Shown here one piece after another: positions 36,501-47,601 of a DNA stretch of 64,000 nucleotides. Source of the stretch: Adineta ricciae (lineage: Eukaryota > Rotifera > Eurotatoria > Adinetida > Adinetidae); the NCBI GenBank assembly GCA_905250025.1, contig CAJNOJ010000034.1:372001-436000 (forward strand). Direction: 5' to 3'. The translations under genes and the position numbers were made by a program. The notes beneath the pieces are model-generated. The model was not told where the DNA came from. It searched no databases and was given only the letters and a program-made list of their open reading frames with translations. Numbering within the stretch: the first letter of the stretch is position 1; each line of letters opens with the position of its first letter.

Positions 36501-38381
36501 GCACTTTTACTGATATATGAGAATACCTGTTCTGATCATATTCTCTTTCTTCCATCAATTAGGCATTATCTTCGTCAATGGCGTAATAGTGTACAAGAAG
36601 GTAAAGATGATCGTCGATTGTTGCAATATGCTCAAGATCATTATGATCGTTCGTTGAAACGCAAAGTTCTTATTGCTTGGAATAATGAAATGATCCAGCA
36701 AGTAATGATCGATAATGAGAATGAAATTAAATTGAACAAGTATAAACAACGCAAAGACCATCTACAATTGACTAGCATTTACAACCGTTGGAAAGAAGTT
36801 ACCGTTGAACATGTTCGAGAACGGTTTCTCCTTCAACGTGCACAAGTATTCTATGTCAAAAGTGTACTGAACAAATACTTCTCACAATGGAAAGAACAAC
36901 ATCACTTTGATATGCGAATTAAAGTAAAATAAAACATATCGAATGTTTGTTTTATATATACTGTCTGTTGAATAGTTACTTGAACGACAAGCGATTTGGT
37001 TCGATCGGATGCGTTTAATGAGTCGAATGTATACTCAATGGAAACAAAGTTGGCACATCGAACAACGAGTACACGAACAAAAACATCGAGCATTGCTTTT
37101 CTGGGCGCTACAATTGCAGAAAAAGGTTTTGCATTAACTTTTAGTATTTGTTCTTTTGAATTTAGTTTTCAGTGTTTTCTCCATTGGTTGATCTATTTTA
37201 CTGAACGAAAGAGAAAGAAAGCACGTTATAACGAAGCTACACATCGTCGACATGATGAACTAGTACGAAATAGTTTACGTCAGTTTTTAGTCTACACGGA
37301 TCACACGAAACTTCGACGGCAAGCTTTATTTATCCATCAACAAGTTTATGTACGTTTTTCGAATTTCAACAGTTCATATAAGTCAATCTCTATTTTACCG
37401 TTTAGTTATATCATGATCGCAACGCTCTCGCATCGAAATACTTTTCCAAATGGCGAGCATTTGTGAAAGAATCATTAGCACGCAAACAATTAACACAACA
37501 GTTCATGAAAAGAAAAACAACTGCTGTGCCTATCACGAAGAATCCGCTGGATCTGGTCAAATTTGACAACAGTCCTCCAAAGTAAATCAAAGATTTCACC
37601 TCGAGTATCCCTCAAATTCTTTCTCCTATTAGAATAACCAATCGACCACGTCCACGTAAACCGGCATTTCTTTCTGATTCATTTTCGGCAACAACCATCG
37701 ACAAAAGGTAAATCTTTTTTTCAATTTCATCTTTACTATTTTCATCAGCTTCTATAGAGAATCGGATATTCGCACAATAAACGTACGCAGTCCTACATCA
37801 TCACCACCACGACAACCTCCTCCAACAATCGATCATTCTCTACATTCTCCATTCATCACTGTAAAACAACCATTAGCCACTCCTCAAGATCCATTCCCGT
37901 CTTCACCACCTGCACCTATTCTTCTTCCACCATCAGCATTTCAAATAGCTCATAACGAAATCAGGATGCCATTATCATCTCGTGAGACAACCAATGCGCG
38001 AAATCCTCCAATTCTTCCTCATCGACCGTATTCCACTCAACCTACGTCAACAATTCTCCTCAACAAAGATAATTTATTAGATGTCAAACAACGATTAGAA
38101 ATCTATCTCAACAATAAAGCTAGATTAAAGTAAACAATCGCAAATCTAATATTTTCACTTCGTTGACATTTTTTTCTTTCTTCTACTTAGACGTCTACGA
38201 CAACAATTAGCTAATTTACCATCATCAGAAATCGACACAAAAGTAAACTCTAAAAAAACGCTTCATACTCATTGTAAACTATAATTTTTCTCTCTCGTAG
38301 CTCGAACAAGAATGCCAACAATTAAGTACATTTATAGCTTCGGAAAAACTCCATTTGACTAGCGTGCTACAAAATTTATAA
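33575..38381 (+). CDS. SFI1: SFI1-like centrosomal/centrin-binding repeat protein
   Basis: Nineteen exons (33575-33998, 34048-34535, 34587-34743, 34794-35074, 35154-35246, 35306-35470, 35527-35657, 35711-35792, 35848-35940, 35993-36154, 36206-36378, 36563-36923, 36976-37125, 37173-37349, 37406-37581, 37633-37707, 37758-38129, 38191-38242, 38301-38381) sum to 1230 aa. About 850 residues in the middle repeat a helical unit with a conserved Trp (FYVWRET, FQIWLNF, FEQWKSR, VWKHRM, FCWRRY, RAWLAWRQI, NRWKEV, SQWKEQ). This is the SFI1 pattern, in which each unit binds one centrin. I count about twenty units. The N-terminus is Ser/Arg-rich, the C-terminus Pro-rich with a final short coiled coil. SFI1 acts at centrosomes/basal bodies. 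Intron 3 uses a GTTCGA donor, and intron 11 is 184 nt. Confidence 0.88.
36379..36562 (+). other. SFI1 intron 11 with GC-rich palindrome
   Basis: A 184-nt intron, longer than its neighbours. It carries a GC-rich inverted repeat, GTCCCCGTCGGGGCAC (about 36418-36433), able to form a short hairpin. Function unknown. Confidence 0.4.
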
Positions 38382-39206
38382 AACTCATTTTCAAGTGCCT
38401 TGCTATGTTTTTTTCTATGAAAGTTACTACGACCAATTTGCTTGTGTTTTGTTTTATATATATACATATAAATATAAATAATGGATAGATTACTCATTAA
38501 ATAAATGAAATCATCGATCTCGATTGTTCTCCTTTGTTAATGCACTCCTGCAATGGGTTACCAATAATATATAGATTAAGAATAGGTCAGCGAATTTCAT
38601 TTGAATTATTCAGTATGTTTTCTCTGACTTGTTCGCATCAGAAAACGATGAATAGTTATAAATAACCAGTCGGATTTTGATCTTCTTTGCTCTCTCTCTT
38701 CCTATTTGATAAATCACGTCATAATTTTTCACTTGTCAAATGTTAATCATGAATGAATATAAAAAGTGAGAGAATGTGCACGGAATAATGAGAAGTTTTT
38801 TGTCGGTTGTTGATGAGGAAAAACGAGAGGAAAGAAAAATGGCAAGCGGATCTTTCTTTTCATTTTGACAATTCCAGGTCGAAACAAAACACGCACATCG
38901 ATCTCAGAAAAATAATAATAGTCGAGTTTTTTGTTGCGAATATTTCCTCGCACTCCTCATCATAGCGATGTAAAAACAAAAAAAGTATGTTTCTATATCC
39001 ATTAGAAAACCGAGGATGAAATGAATATACCGAAGAAAAGAAATTAATGTCATTCTTTTGTTGGTCGTCGCGGAGTAATTACTCTCAAAGTGTTGCTTTG
39101 GAGTTAACGAAGATCCGATTTGAGTCAAAAACAAGAAGAAAGCAACTTGACAAATATTTGATTCATTCTTCTTTTTCTAGACACTTTGATAATTAAGTGC
39201 GTTTAT
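38382..39206. other. intergenic region before the RAB26-like gene
   Basis: About 0.8 kb. The left part is unique and the right part (from about 38907) is the start of the second duplicated block. A strong acceptor CTTCTTTTTCTAG ends at 39180, 26 nt before the RAB ATG. No other gene is seen. Confidence 0.4.
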
Positions 39207-40286
39207 ATGGAACAGTCTTATCCAGCGAAACTCTCAGCATTCACATCCATCAATTCCGATGAACAATCGCCGACAACGATTTGTGGAGAAGGATATATCT
39301 ACACAGGTCCGCTGAGTTCGCAATGCTACCAACTTCCATCGAAATGTGTCGAAGAAGTCAAATCTGGAACAACGAACAATGAGACTAATAATCAATATCA
39401 ATTCAAAGTTATGCTATTAGGCGATAGTGGTGTAGGTACGTTGGAGTTTTTCGTCGATAAGTTCAGAGAATTTGCTTGAATTTTAGGTAAAACATGTTTA
39501 CTTATACGGTTCAATGATGGCGCGTTTCTGACAGGAAGTTTCATTACAACGGTTGGAATCGACTATCGAAGTAAAGTCGTGACACTTGGCGATAAGAAGA
39601 TCAATCTTCAAATCTTTGATACGGTAACGCAATATATGAAATATTTCACCTACGAGCAATCAAATCATGTTAGCTCAAAATAGGTTTCCGAGGTTGATGT
39701 CATCTAATATGTAATGAGAAGGTTAGTAATAAAACACGCTGAGATTCCTCTTCGTTGACGATTAGAATTTCTTTACCTGAAAGCAATGAACTGATGCATA
39801 AAGTTAATCTTTGCAAACCATTTTCTTCAACTGAGTGATTCTAATGAGAAAAAAAAACAACAACAACGTTTTGTTTTGAAGGCCGGCCAGGAACGTTATC
39901 GCTCGGTGACCCATTCATACTATCGTGATGCTCACGCATTGTTGTTACTCTACGACATCACATCGTATTCGTCGTTCGAAAACATTTCGTCATGGTTAAG
40001 TGAAATCAAAGAATGTACGCAAAATGATATTATTATTATGTTGATTGGAAATAAAGTCGATAAATCTCAACGTGTGGTCTCACGTGAGTCTGGTGAACGT
40101 TTAGCTCGTGATTTTCAAATAAGTTTTCTCGAAACATCGGCGAAAACTGGTCAAAATGTTGAACTGGCATTTATGGCGACAGCTCAAGCATTGCTCGACA
40201 AAAAAATCAATGAAACCAATGCTCATCTTTTATTGAATGATTTAGTCAAAACTAATAATTCAGTGACACATTATTCATGTTGTTAA
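39207..40286 (+). CDS. RAB26: RAB26/RAB37-like small GTPase, first haplotype copy
   Basis: Three exons, 39207-39435, 39487-39623 and 39882-40286, give 256 aa. A 70-residue N-terminal extension precedes the GTPase domain. G-motifs are complete: P-loop LLGDSGVGKT (split by intron 1), switch I FITTVGIDYRSK, switch II DTAGQERYRS, NKVD, and ETSAK. The YYRDAHALLLLYDIT stretch and FNDGAFLTGSF are typical of the Rab26/Rab37 pair. The C-terminus HYSCC is a double-Cys geranylgeranylation site. These Rabs act on secretory granules and synaptic vesicles. Rab26 versus Rab37 cannot be settled here; the long N-terminus favours Rab26. Intron 2 is long (258 nt) and ends TTTTGAAG. Confidence 0.9.
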
Positions 40287-43200
40287 CATCAAGTTTTTCT
40301 CTGGTTGTGAATAGATATTTGACGCGACATATTGCAATTGTAAACACATATTGTTTGCTTGAATGAGACGAGAAGCAAACTGCTGATCTATGAGGAGAAA
40401 ACCGGTAAATAAACTATGAAATATTCGTGTGAATGTTCTACCTAGCAATTGGTGAATATCGATGAATTGTAATAAGGTGGGTGATGGAGATGTGGGAAAG
40501 TTTTTCATCACTATTTCGAATTCATGTTGATTGAGTAGTGGGCTTTGAGATATCTCGAAAAGAAAGATCAGCTGGCAAGATGACGGAATGAGGTAGACTG
40601 AGGTTTGTTCAAATAGACGAGCAAGGAGATATATCACAGATGCTTGTAAACGAGTAAGAATTGGACCGGATTGTATGTAGTAAGTACCATTTTGTGATTG
40701 TAACTACAAAAGAGATTATTCAAGAGGTCGAGTTGACAAGTTTGCCGTCTGGTATACCTTCATCTGACAGTAATCGAGGAATAGTTGGAGTTGCTCAAAT
40801 TGATGATGAGATATTTCTGATGAAGAAATACGTCGCAATGACGTTAGATCTTCTTGTTTTATTATGAATGTGTTAGTTGTGTTGATATTTGAGCATAGTT
40901 CGAGCAGATATCGATTAGAAAAACAAGAATTTCGTATATATGCCGATGCTTTCCCATAGACAAGATCGACTCTCATCGGTTTATCTGCGACTATTTGTCC
41001 AACAAATACACAAGGATTTATTACAAGCGGGTTATCGATAATTCGACATAATGTTTGACAGAGCGAACACAAATCACTCTCTTGATTGTTAGTGCAAGTT
41101 AAACAAAAGAATCCACTTTGAATTTTTTTCCGAATGATATCAAAGTCAACTTGATGCTGGTTGTGAAACGTACCGATTCGAGTGATCCGTTGATTTCCGA
41201 GGTAAATATGTTTTGATTGTTGATCTGCTTTGATCAAATGTCGATCGGTATCCAGCAATTGTCGCACTTGACACTCGTTGAGGAATCGATCCAATGTCTG
41301 CTGTTTGAGTTTATGTAATTTCTTCATAAATCGTCGGTTGAGATTTTGAAAAAAATAAAGATTATGCTGAATGGTATTAATCTGATATGATTGAAATAAT
41401 TGCGCACATTGAAGTAGTTGTGTAAGAAACGAAGCGGAATATGAAACAGATTCGAGTTGTACATCGACTGTGAAACAATTCACGAACTTTTCGCGTTGAA
41501 AATCCATACAAACCACGTACATCTCAGAGTTTCCTTTCTTGAAAAACAAATCATCATTTGTCCCTACTTGCAAACCTCCGTCATTCTTACTTTACTTGTC
41601 TTGGGTTTGAACATTGATATCTAAATAGTACCATTCAATTCCAGCCGAAGAAATTACACAGTCAATTTACCTGACTGAACATTCGATAGAGTAAATAAAT
41701 CAAATCAACCGTCATCTTTTCAAATGTGGTGAATAATTTCAAAACGAAATTCCCGTGTGTTAGTAAACACGACAATGCAATGTAAACTTCAGTTTTCAAT
41801 AACGGATACACTAAACATTCCTGTTCACCGGGGTTATTTTGTACATCGAAACTTCCATCAGCTGTAATCTAAAAACAACACAAACAATCCCGCTGTAATT
41901 AATTCATGATATGAGATTCAAATTCAGTCGAACTTCAATTCATCGGAGATTAACAAGACTCGTGTCACGATAGATCTATTCGTTTTATAATTAATTCTGT
42001 TAGTGTCTGGAGAATATCCCTCTCTCTATCATGGAAATTAATATACACCTTCTCACGGTCGCTCAAGGCCATTGATAACGAAAGAAAAAAAGGAGTGATT
42101 TACGCAATAGATATCGTATATTTGACATAATAAAAGAGTAGAAAAGGTAATTTTGAACAAGTCGCATTTGAAGTGATTTTCAACATGTTTAATGTCATTG
42201 TGGTTTTATTTACGAAGTTAATTGAAAAAAAAAGTCGCTTCGAGTCTAAATGATACTCTTACATAATCGTCTCATTTACTTGCGTTCGAAAGATTCATCC
42301 TCGCAGTCGACAATACTTGATGGTCTTTCAACGATGATATAACATGTCTTCGCTCTCGAGATAATCCTATTTTCTTCTTTTACAAAGAAAATCGCTTTTG
42401 AATCGATACATTCATTTGATCGATTCTCTTCCTGATGATGTACATCTTTCTTCTGAATATAAATCAATTAGTTTCATTAAATCCCTTCGCTCTTGCACAA
42501 GAATGTCGTGGACAATGAGGAAATGTTCAAGTCGAATGAATCTTTCTATTCGACTTCGATTGTTGTCAATGAGAAAGCTCTCCTTTCTTATTCTAACAAT
42601 GCACTTACTAGACTAAAGCCCATTGGTCGAAAATGCGATATGTAATAATCAATATTAGCTTGACTCATTAGATTTCCTGTATTATCAATCCCGAAATTCC
42701 AATGATTCTCGTCATCCATCGTATGAAATATTAACCGATCATCATCAATTAGCATCGATGCTGTTGATTCATCGTGCTCATAATAAGGATTCAAAGTCTG
42801 AGCGAACCATCGCCATTCGATGTTTTTCATGTCTAAAAGAGAAAACAAAGAAATCTCCTATGCTATTTGCCATTTGTGTTTCACCTCGAGTGACAAGGAA
42901 ATGATTTAAAGCAGCAATAAACGCCCCCGGTGCTTCACATAGATGCAATGTTCGCCATGGTTCATTTTCCTCACAATTGATCAATGAAAAGTTAGCTAAA
43001 ATTTCGAACATCTTTGCCCATGCCTGAGTTCCGACTTCAATCTGTAATTTTTCTCGTAAATACGGCACAATTGTCGAGGCAATGTTCATATACGCCGTAT
43101 GTCTGAACAAATAAATAACAAACAAAAGTTAATCAAGATGAATTTTCTTCATGTGTTCTTATCGGAATTGACTAATGATCTCAACACTTGAATGATGTAT

Positions 43201-43567
43201 GTTCGCCTTTTTCCCCTATCAAAATGATTAATAGGACAATAGATTCGAACCTGTTCCATTCGGCAATATCTTTATCAGAAAGTAATGATTTGACTTCATT
43301 CAGTTGTTGTTTCATGGCATATAACTTCTCTAATAAATCAGATAGATTTCCATCTTTTACGTCATCACTAAAATGACAATGATCCATTGAGGAATAGTTC
43401 GAACATTTGCATTACTTTTCAGCAAGAAAGTCAAATCGAACGTCAGTATGTTCAACTGTAGATCGTCTATCGTTAATATCTTTTCGTTTAACATCATTGG
43501 CATCGTCTGATTCATGCTGTCGTTTTCTTGTTGTTGTCGTTTGATCAATCATTCTATTTACATTCAT
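40275..43567 (-). CDS. CMTR2: cap-specific mRNA (nucleoside-2'-O)-methyltransferase 2, first haplotype copy
   Basis: Eight exons (43567-43416, 43367-43251, 43102-42885, 42832-42609, 41868-41671, 41620-41591, 41537-40758, 40703-40275) sum to 715 aa. The catalytic FtsJ-like domain has GTQAWAKMFEIL, the SAM-binding LHLCEAPGAFIAALNHFL, TLNPYYEHD, GIDNTGNLM, ITADGSFD and FVLKLFTTFE. The Lys and Asp of the methyltransferase core are visible in KMFEIL, TADGSFD and VLKLF. The last 400 residues match the degenerate second domain of CMTR2 (KGNSEMYVVC, a Cys-rich patch FFCLTC...LCSLCQTLC). The enzyme methylates the second transcribed nucleotide of capped mRNA (cap2). Intron 2 has a GTTCGA donor, and intron 4 is 740 nt and contains a conserved open frame. 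The stop overlaps the RAB stop by 12 nt. Confidence 0.92.
41869..42608 (-). other. long intron 4 of CMTR2 with a conserved 63-codon open frame
   Basis: The 740-nt intron splits the catalytic domain between GFSL and ITADGSFD, which are adjacent in CMTR2 proteins elsewhere. On the (-) strand, 42467-42276 is open and is preceded by an acceptor-like TTTATATTCAG and followed by a donor-like GTAAAT. The second copy keeps the frame (49791-49597) with a 3-nt in-frame insertion. Including it as an exon would break the CMTR2 frame (173 nt), so it is left out of the main model. Confidence 0.5.
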
Positions 43568-43983
43568 CTTTTTCCTTTATTTGTCTAAAATAAATATATA
43601 CAAAGAATTTCTATCGAACGCTCTCTTTCATCCACGCCGGTCATTTTTTGTTTCTTCATCTTTGATAAAGAACAAACGGATATATATAATTGATTACTCT
43701 AGTTGAATAGATTCTTCTTCTTTTTTTTTCGTTTACAAATCATTTGCAAAGCAAAATAATAAACAACAACAGCGAAAAAAGAAAAGGAAGCGAATTATTC
43801 CCAAACCCCAAAAGAAATTCTAATCACTGTCAAGTCTATGTATCTATAATCTGACACAACCTGTCTTCGATAGAACGAGTGAACGAGAGAAAAAAAGGAA
43901 GAAAGAGAAAAAGCTTTATATGCACACGTTTTAAAATAAGTCAAAGCGAGAGAAGAAAGCTAACAAAGTAATAAATGACATTC
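43568..43983. other. intergenic, no gene seen
   Basis: About 415 nt between the CMTR2 start and the stop of the villin-headpiece gene, both on (-). An acceptor-like TTTATTTTAG lies 17 nt before the CMTR2 ATG. A-rich and purine-rich runs only. Confidence 0.4.
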
Positions 43984-46132
43984 TCAAAAAAGTTTTAGTC
44001 GCTTCTTCAGATCAACACGACGCCATTCGGGTAAACGATAATATTCCATACGAGTCATGTGGAATAACGAATGAAATTCCTCATCCGCTAAATGACGCTA
44101 AATAGAACAAGATCGAAAATTCGTTCGGTGATAAGAAGTGTCAGTCTACCTCGAGATGGTCTCGATCGACATCCGATGGTAATCGTTGTTTCGGTATCAC
44201 TTTTAAGTCTTCGTATGGATAAATTTTTGGATTGCTCATCAACGCCGGCGCTGAATGAGTCGAATGTGCGTGGTGTGACTGTGTCCATCTAGCGTCGACG
44301 TCAACTGTCTAAATTGAAAAGGGAAACAATGAAAAACACAAGTAATAATTATCAAAGGTGATAATAAATGACACGCGAATCTCTGGAGAACGCGTGTTAA
44401 GATATCGCTGTCGTTCAACGTACCTTTGTTGACTTATTTTGATCACCATCGTTGGAAACTAGATGAGGGAGACAGCATGAGAAGTCGTAGGTGAAATAGG
44501 TGAGACGACTTACAACTTGAATTCGTAGTCGAATCGAAATCACAACTTCGTTGGATGTCAAGATGATTTGATAACGTTTGAATTTTGGGCGATGGTGATA
44601 GGCTATCATCAGGTCGAAGTACTAATGTTTCACTTCTTTGCTGATATCTCGGTAAAGTAATCCGTTTTCTTCCAGCTGGTGTTGTGTAAATTGATGCTGA
44701 TAAACCAACAAGGCTATCGTCTTGATTAGTTGTTGATGACGAATGCGTATGTACACGTCTGGATGGAGATGCGAAGGTTGGCGATTGAAATCGACAACGA
44801 CGAGGTGGTTCAATCGCTGCCGAAGGTGAACGAGAAGCTTTCCATGGATCGAGTGGTAATTGTCTCGCAATGATTTTCTCTTGAATACGTAAATCTTCGA
44901 GTAGAGCATTGGCCATACCAGATGATTCTTTGATTTTCGACATTTCATTAATGTCTTTTTCGAGTTGTTCATCATGTCGTAATTCGCCATCAGCATCATT
45001 ATCATCATCATCCTGAACACTATTGCCAACTTCATGGATATCATGAGTCATGCTTTCGGTGGGAACTTGGTGATCAGATATCGTCTCGCTATGATTGGAA
45101 CGAGATTCACTTTGACCACGATTGGTCTTCATCAACTCTGGTACAGCTTGAAGTGCAATCGGTGCAGGCCAGTCCAAAGATTCGATCTTTCGGGGCGCTT
45201 CAGGATCAGGTATGAACCCACCCGAATATCGCGAAAGAACAATAGGCTCCTTTTCAATGGGAGGTTCATGATCCGGTGTTGCTGTTACCGATTGTGGTGT
45301 CGAACAATGAATTTTACGAATTTTTGTTTGTCCTACGAAGAAGATCGATGAAACAAAACAACTGTTTTCTTAATTTAGAAATCAATCTGTACCAGTGACT
45401 AATGCTTTCATTCCTTTCTTCGTGCCAGGTATTGTAAATGTCTGTGGTCGATTATATGAAAACCCAACTAGAAGAAAAACAAAGAAATTAGCTGTGTTTT
45501 GATAACATAGCAAATTCTATCAACGATGTTGTTACTCAAGTATGCCTATTTATTAGGTACATTGACAAATTTTTCTTCAATCACCTTCGTTTGCGTTTAT
45601 TTTACATTAATATTAAATCAAGTATCAACCTGTCAATTCTTCTTTTCATTCAGACGCACTCGCTTATATATACGCGACGACAAAGCTGATTGTAATATTG
45701 TCTATTGATCATGATCGTTCGTAGACAATATACTACTTCGACATCGCTCTTGGATCTTTTCTTTGATAAGCACGAGAGAGAGAGAGAAGGCGAGAGAGGG
45801 AAGAGGAAAACGAGCCATATCCCATTACATCATCTGTAAAACAAAGCACATTAGTCAAGTGAACATCTACGTGCATGTGCATATGTGTATGTATACGTTT
45901 AATTGAATTATGATCTTTACTATCATGAATAGGAAAAGAAGAAAAAAGAACTGAGATTTAATGCTTTCTGATTGACATAATCCTTTTCGCTCAACTATTG
46001 TTTAACTTGACTTTAAACTGTGATCCTGATAATAATAGGATGAAGTACGAAGGCAAAACTTTAATATCAACACTTACTCATTTCTTTACGTAAGGACAGA
46101 GTTTGCTGTTGCTGCTGGTGAACCATCAACAT
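43984..46132 (-). CDS. dematin/abLIM-like villin-headpiece protein, first haplotype copy, 5' exons missing
   Basis: With the internal first exon, six exons (46132-46078, 45467-45393, 45332-44514, 44458-44424, 44308-44150, 44097-43984) give 418 aa. The C-terminal 65 residues are a villin headpiece: KIYPYEDLKVIPKQRLP, VDRDHLERHLADEEFHSLF, LPEWRRVDLKKRLKLF. The spacing matches dematin and abLIM family members, and a DPWKASRSP segment after a helical LLEDLRIQEKII stretch has a counterpart in abLIM. The middle is Ser/Pro/Thr-rich and disordered, with an acidic block (DDDDNDAD). The headpiece binds F-actin, so a cortical or membrane-skeleton role is likely. The upstream exons found in the second copy are absent because the sequence ends at the n. 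Confidence 0.85.
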
Positions 46133-46195
46133 TATCGGTCGCTTGTGTATGTGTGCGTGTCGTCTTCTTATCGCTTCGTTGTTAATAGTAGCTGC

Positions 46196-46207
46196 ACACA
46201 CACACAC
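46196..46207. repeat. CA microsatellite, polymorphic between copies
   Basis: A short (CA)n tract beside the internal first exon of the villin-headpiece gene. The matching tract in the second copy (about 53551-53567) is longer by several units, as expected between alleles. Confidence 0.7.
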
Positions 46208-46236
46208 AAAGCAAAGCAAAGCAAAATTGGTTTTTT

Positions 46237-46237
46237 N
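46237..46237. other. single unknown base at a contig join
   Basis: One n. The sequence to its left equals 53545-53590 and the sequence to its right equals the region from about 38907, so this base joins two overlapping copies. Confidence 0.95.
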
Positions 46238-46537
46238 AAAATAATAATAATAGTCGAGTTTTTTGTTGCGAATATTTCCTCACACTCATCATCACGGCGA
46301 TGTAAAAACAAAAAAAAAAGTATGTTTTTATATCCATTAGAAAACCGAGGATGAAATGAATATACAGAAGAAAAGAAATTAATGTCATTTCTTTGTTGGT
46401 CGTCGAGGAGTAATTACTATCAAAGTGTTGCTTTGGAGTTAAAGAAGATCCGATTTGAGTCAAAAACAAGAAGAAAGCAACTTGACAAATATTTCATTCT
46501 TCTTTTTCTAGACACTTTGATAATTAAGTGCGTTTAT

Positions 46538-47601
46538 ATGGAAAAGTCTTATCCAGCGAAACTCTCAGCATTCACATCCATCAATTCCGATGAACAATCA
46601 CCCACAACGATTTGTGGAGAAGGATATATCTACACAGGTCCGCTGAGTTCGCAATGCTATCAACTCCCATCGAAATGTGTCGAAGAAGTCAAATCTGGAA
46701 CAACGAACAATGAGACTAATAATCAATATCAATTCAAAGTTATGCTATTAGGCGATAGTGGTGTAGGTACGTTGAAGCTTTTCGTTGAGAAGTTCAGAGA
46801 ATTTGCTTGAATTTTAGGTAAAACATGTTTACTTATACGGTTCAATGATGGCGCGTTTCTGACAGGAAGTTTCATTACGACGGTTGGAATCGACTATCGA
46901 AGTAAAGTCGTGACACTTGGCGATAAGAAGATCAATCTTCAAATCTTTGATACGGTAAGGCAATATATGAAATGTTTCACCTTCGCCGAGCAATCAAATC
47001 ATGTTTTCGAGGTTGATGTCATCTAATATGTAATGAGAAGGTTAGTAATAGAACACGCTGAGATTCCTCTTCGTTGACGATTAGAATTTCTTTACCTGAA
47101 AGCAATGAACTAATGCATAAAGTTAATCTTAGCAAGTCATTTTCTTCAGCTGAATGATTCTAATAAAGAAAAAAACAACAACGTTTTGTTTTGAAGGCCG
47201 GTCAAGAACGTTATCGTTCGGTGACCCATTCATATTATCGTGATGCTCACGCATTGTTGTTACTCTATGATATTACATCGTATTCGTCGTTCGAAAACAT
47301 CTCGTCATGGTTAAGTGAAATCAAAGAATGTACGCAAAATGATATTATTATTATGTTGATTGGAAATAAAGTCGATAAATCTCAACGTGTGGTCTCACGT
47401 GAGTCTGGTGAACGTTTAGCTCGTGATTTTCAAATAAGTTTTCTCGAAACATCGGCGAAAACTGGTCAAAATGTTGAACTGGCATTTATGGCGACAGCTC
47501 AAGCATTGCTCGACAAAAAAATCAATGAAACCAATGCTCATCTTTTATTGAATGATTTAGTCAAAACTAATAATTCAGTGACACATTATTCATGTTGTTA
47601 A
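46538..47601 (+). CDS. RAB26: RAB26/RAB37-like small GTPase, second haplotype copy
   Basis: Exons 46538-46766, 46818-46954 and 47197-47601 give 256 aa. The only protein change seen against the first copy is residue 3 (Lys for Gln). All G-motifs and the terminal SCC are kept. In exon 3 the first ~113 nt carry about eight silent differences, while the remaining ~290 nt are identical to the first copy. The 12-nt stop overlap with CMTR2 is also kept. Confidence 0.9.

Larger units (their letters stand above)
38907..46236. repeat. 7.3-kb block, first copy (pair with 46238-53590)
   Basis: The block holds RAB26-like, CMTR2 and most of the villin-headpiece gene. It matches 46238 to about 53590 throughout in the same orientation, with scattered differences and microsatellite length changes. 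It ends at a single n, inside the 5' flank of the internal first exon of the villin-headpiece gene. Most likely this is a haplotype contig overlap. Confidence 0.93.

Noticed and set aside
41538..41573. N-terminal MQVGTNDDLFFK as the start of a separate protein ending at 40716
   Set aside because: These codons lie in a short intron (GTAAGA...TTTCAAG). Splicing joins FKPKTSK directly to KGNSEMYVVC, as in CMTR2 proteins.
43230..43260. tRNA gene suggested by a B-box-like GGTTCGAATC on the (-) strand
   Set aside because: No A box or acceptor stem fits, and the sequence is the exon 2-intron 2 junction of CMTR2.
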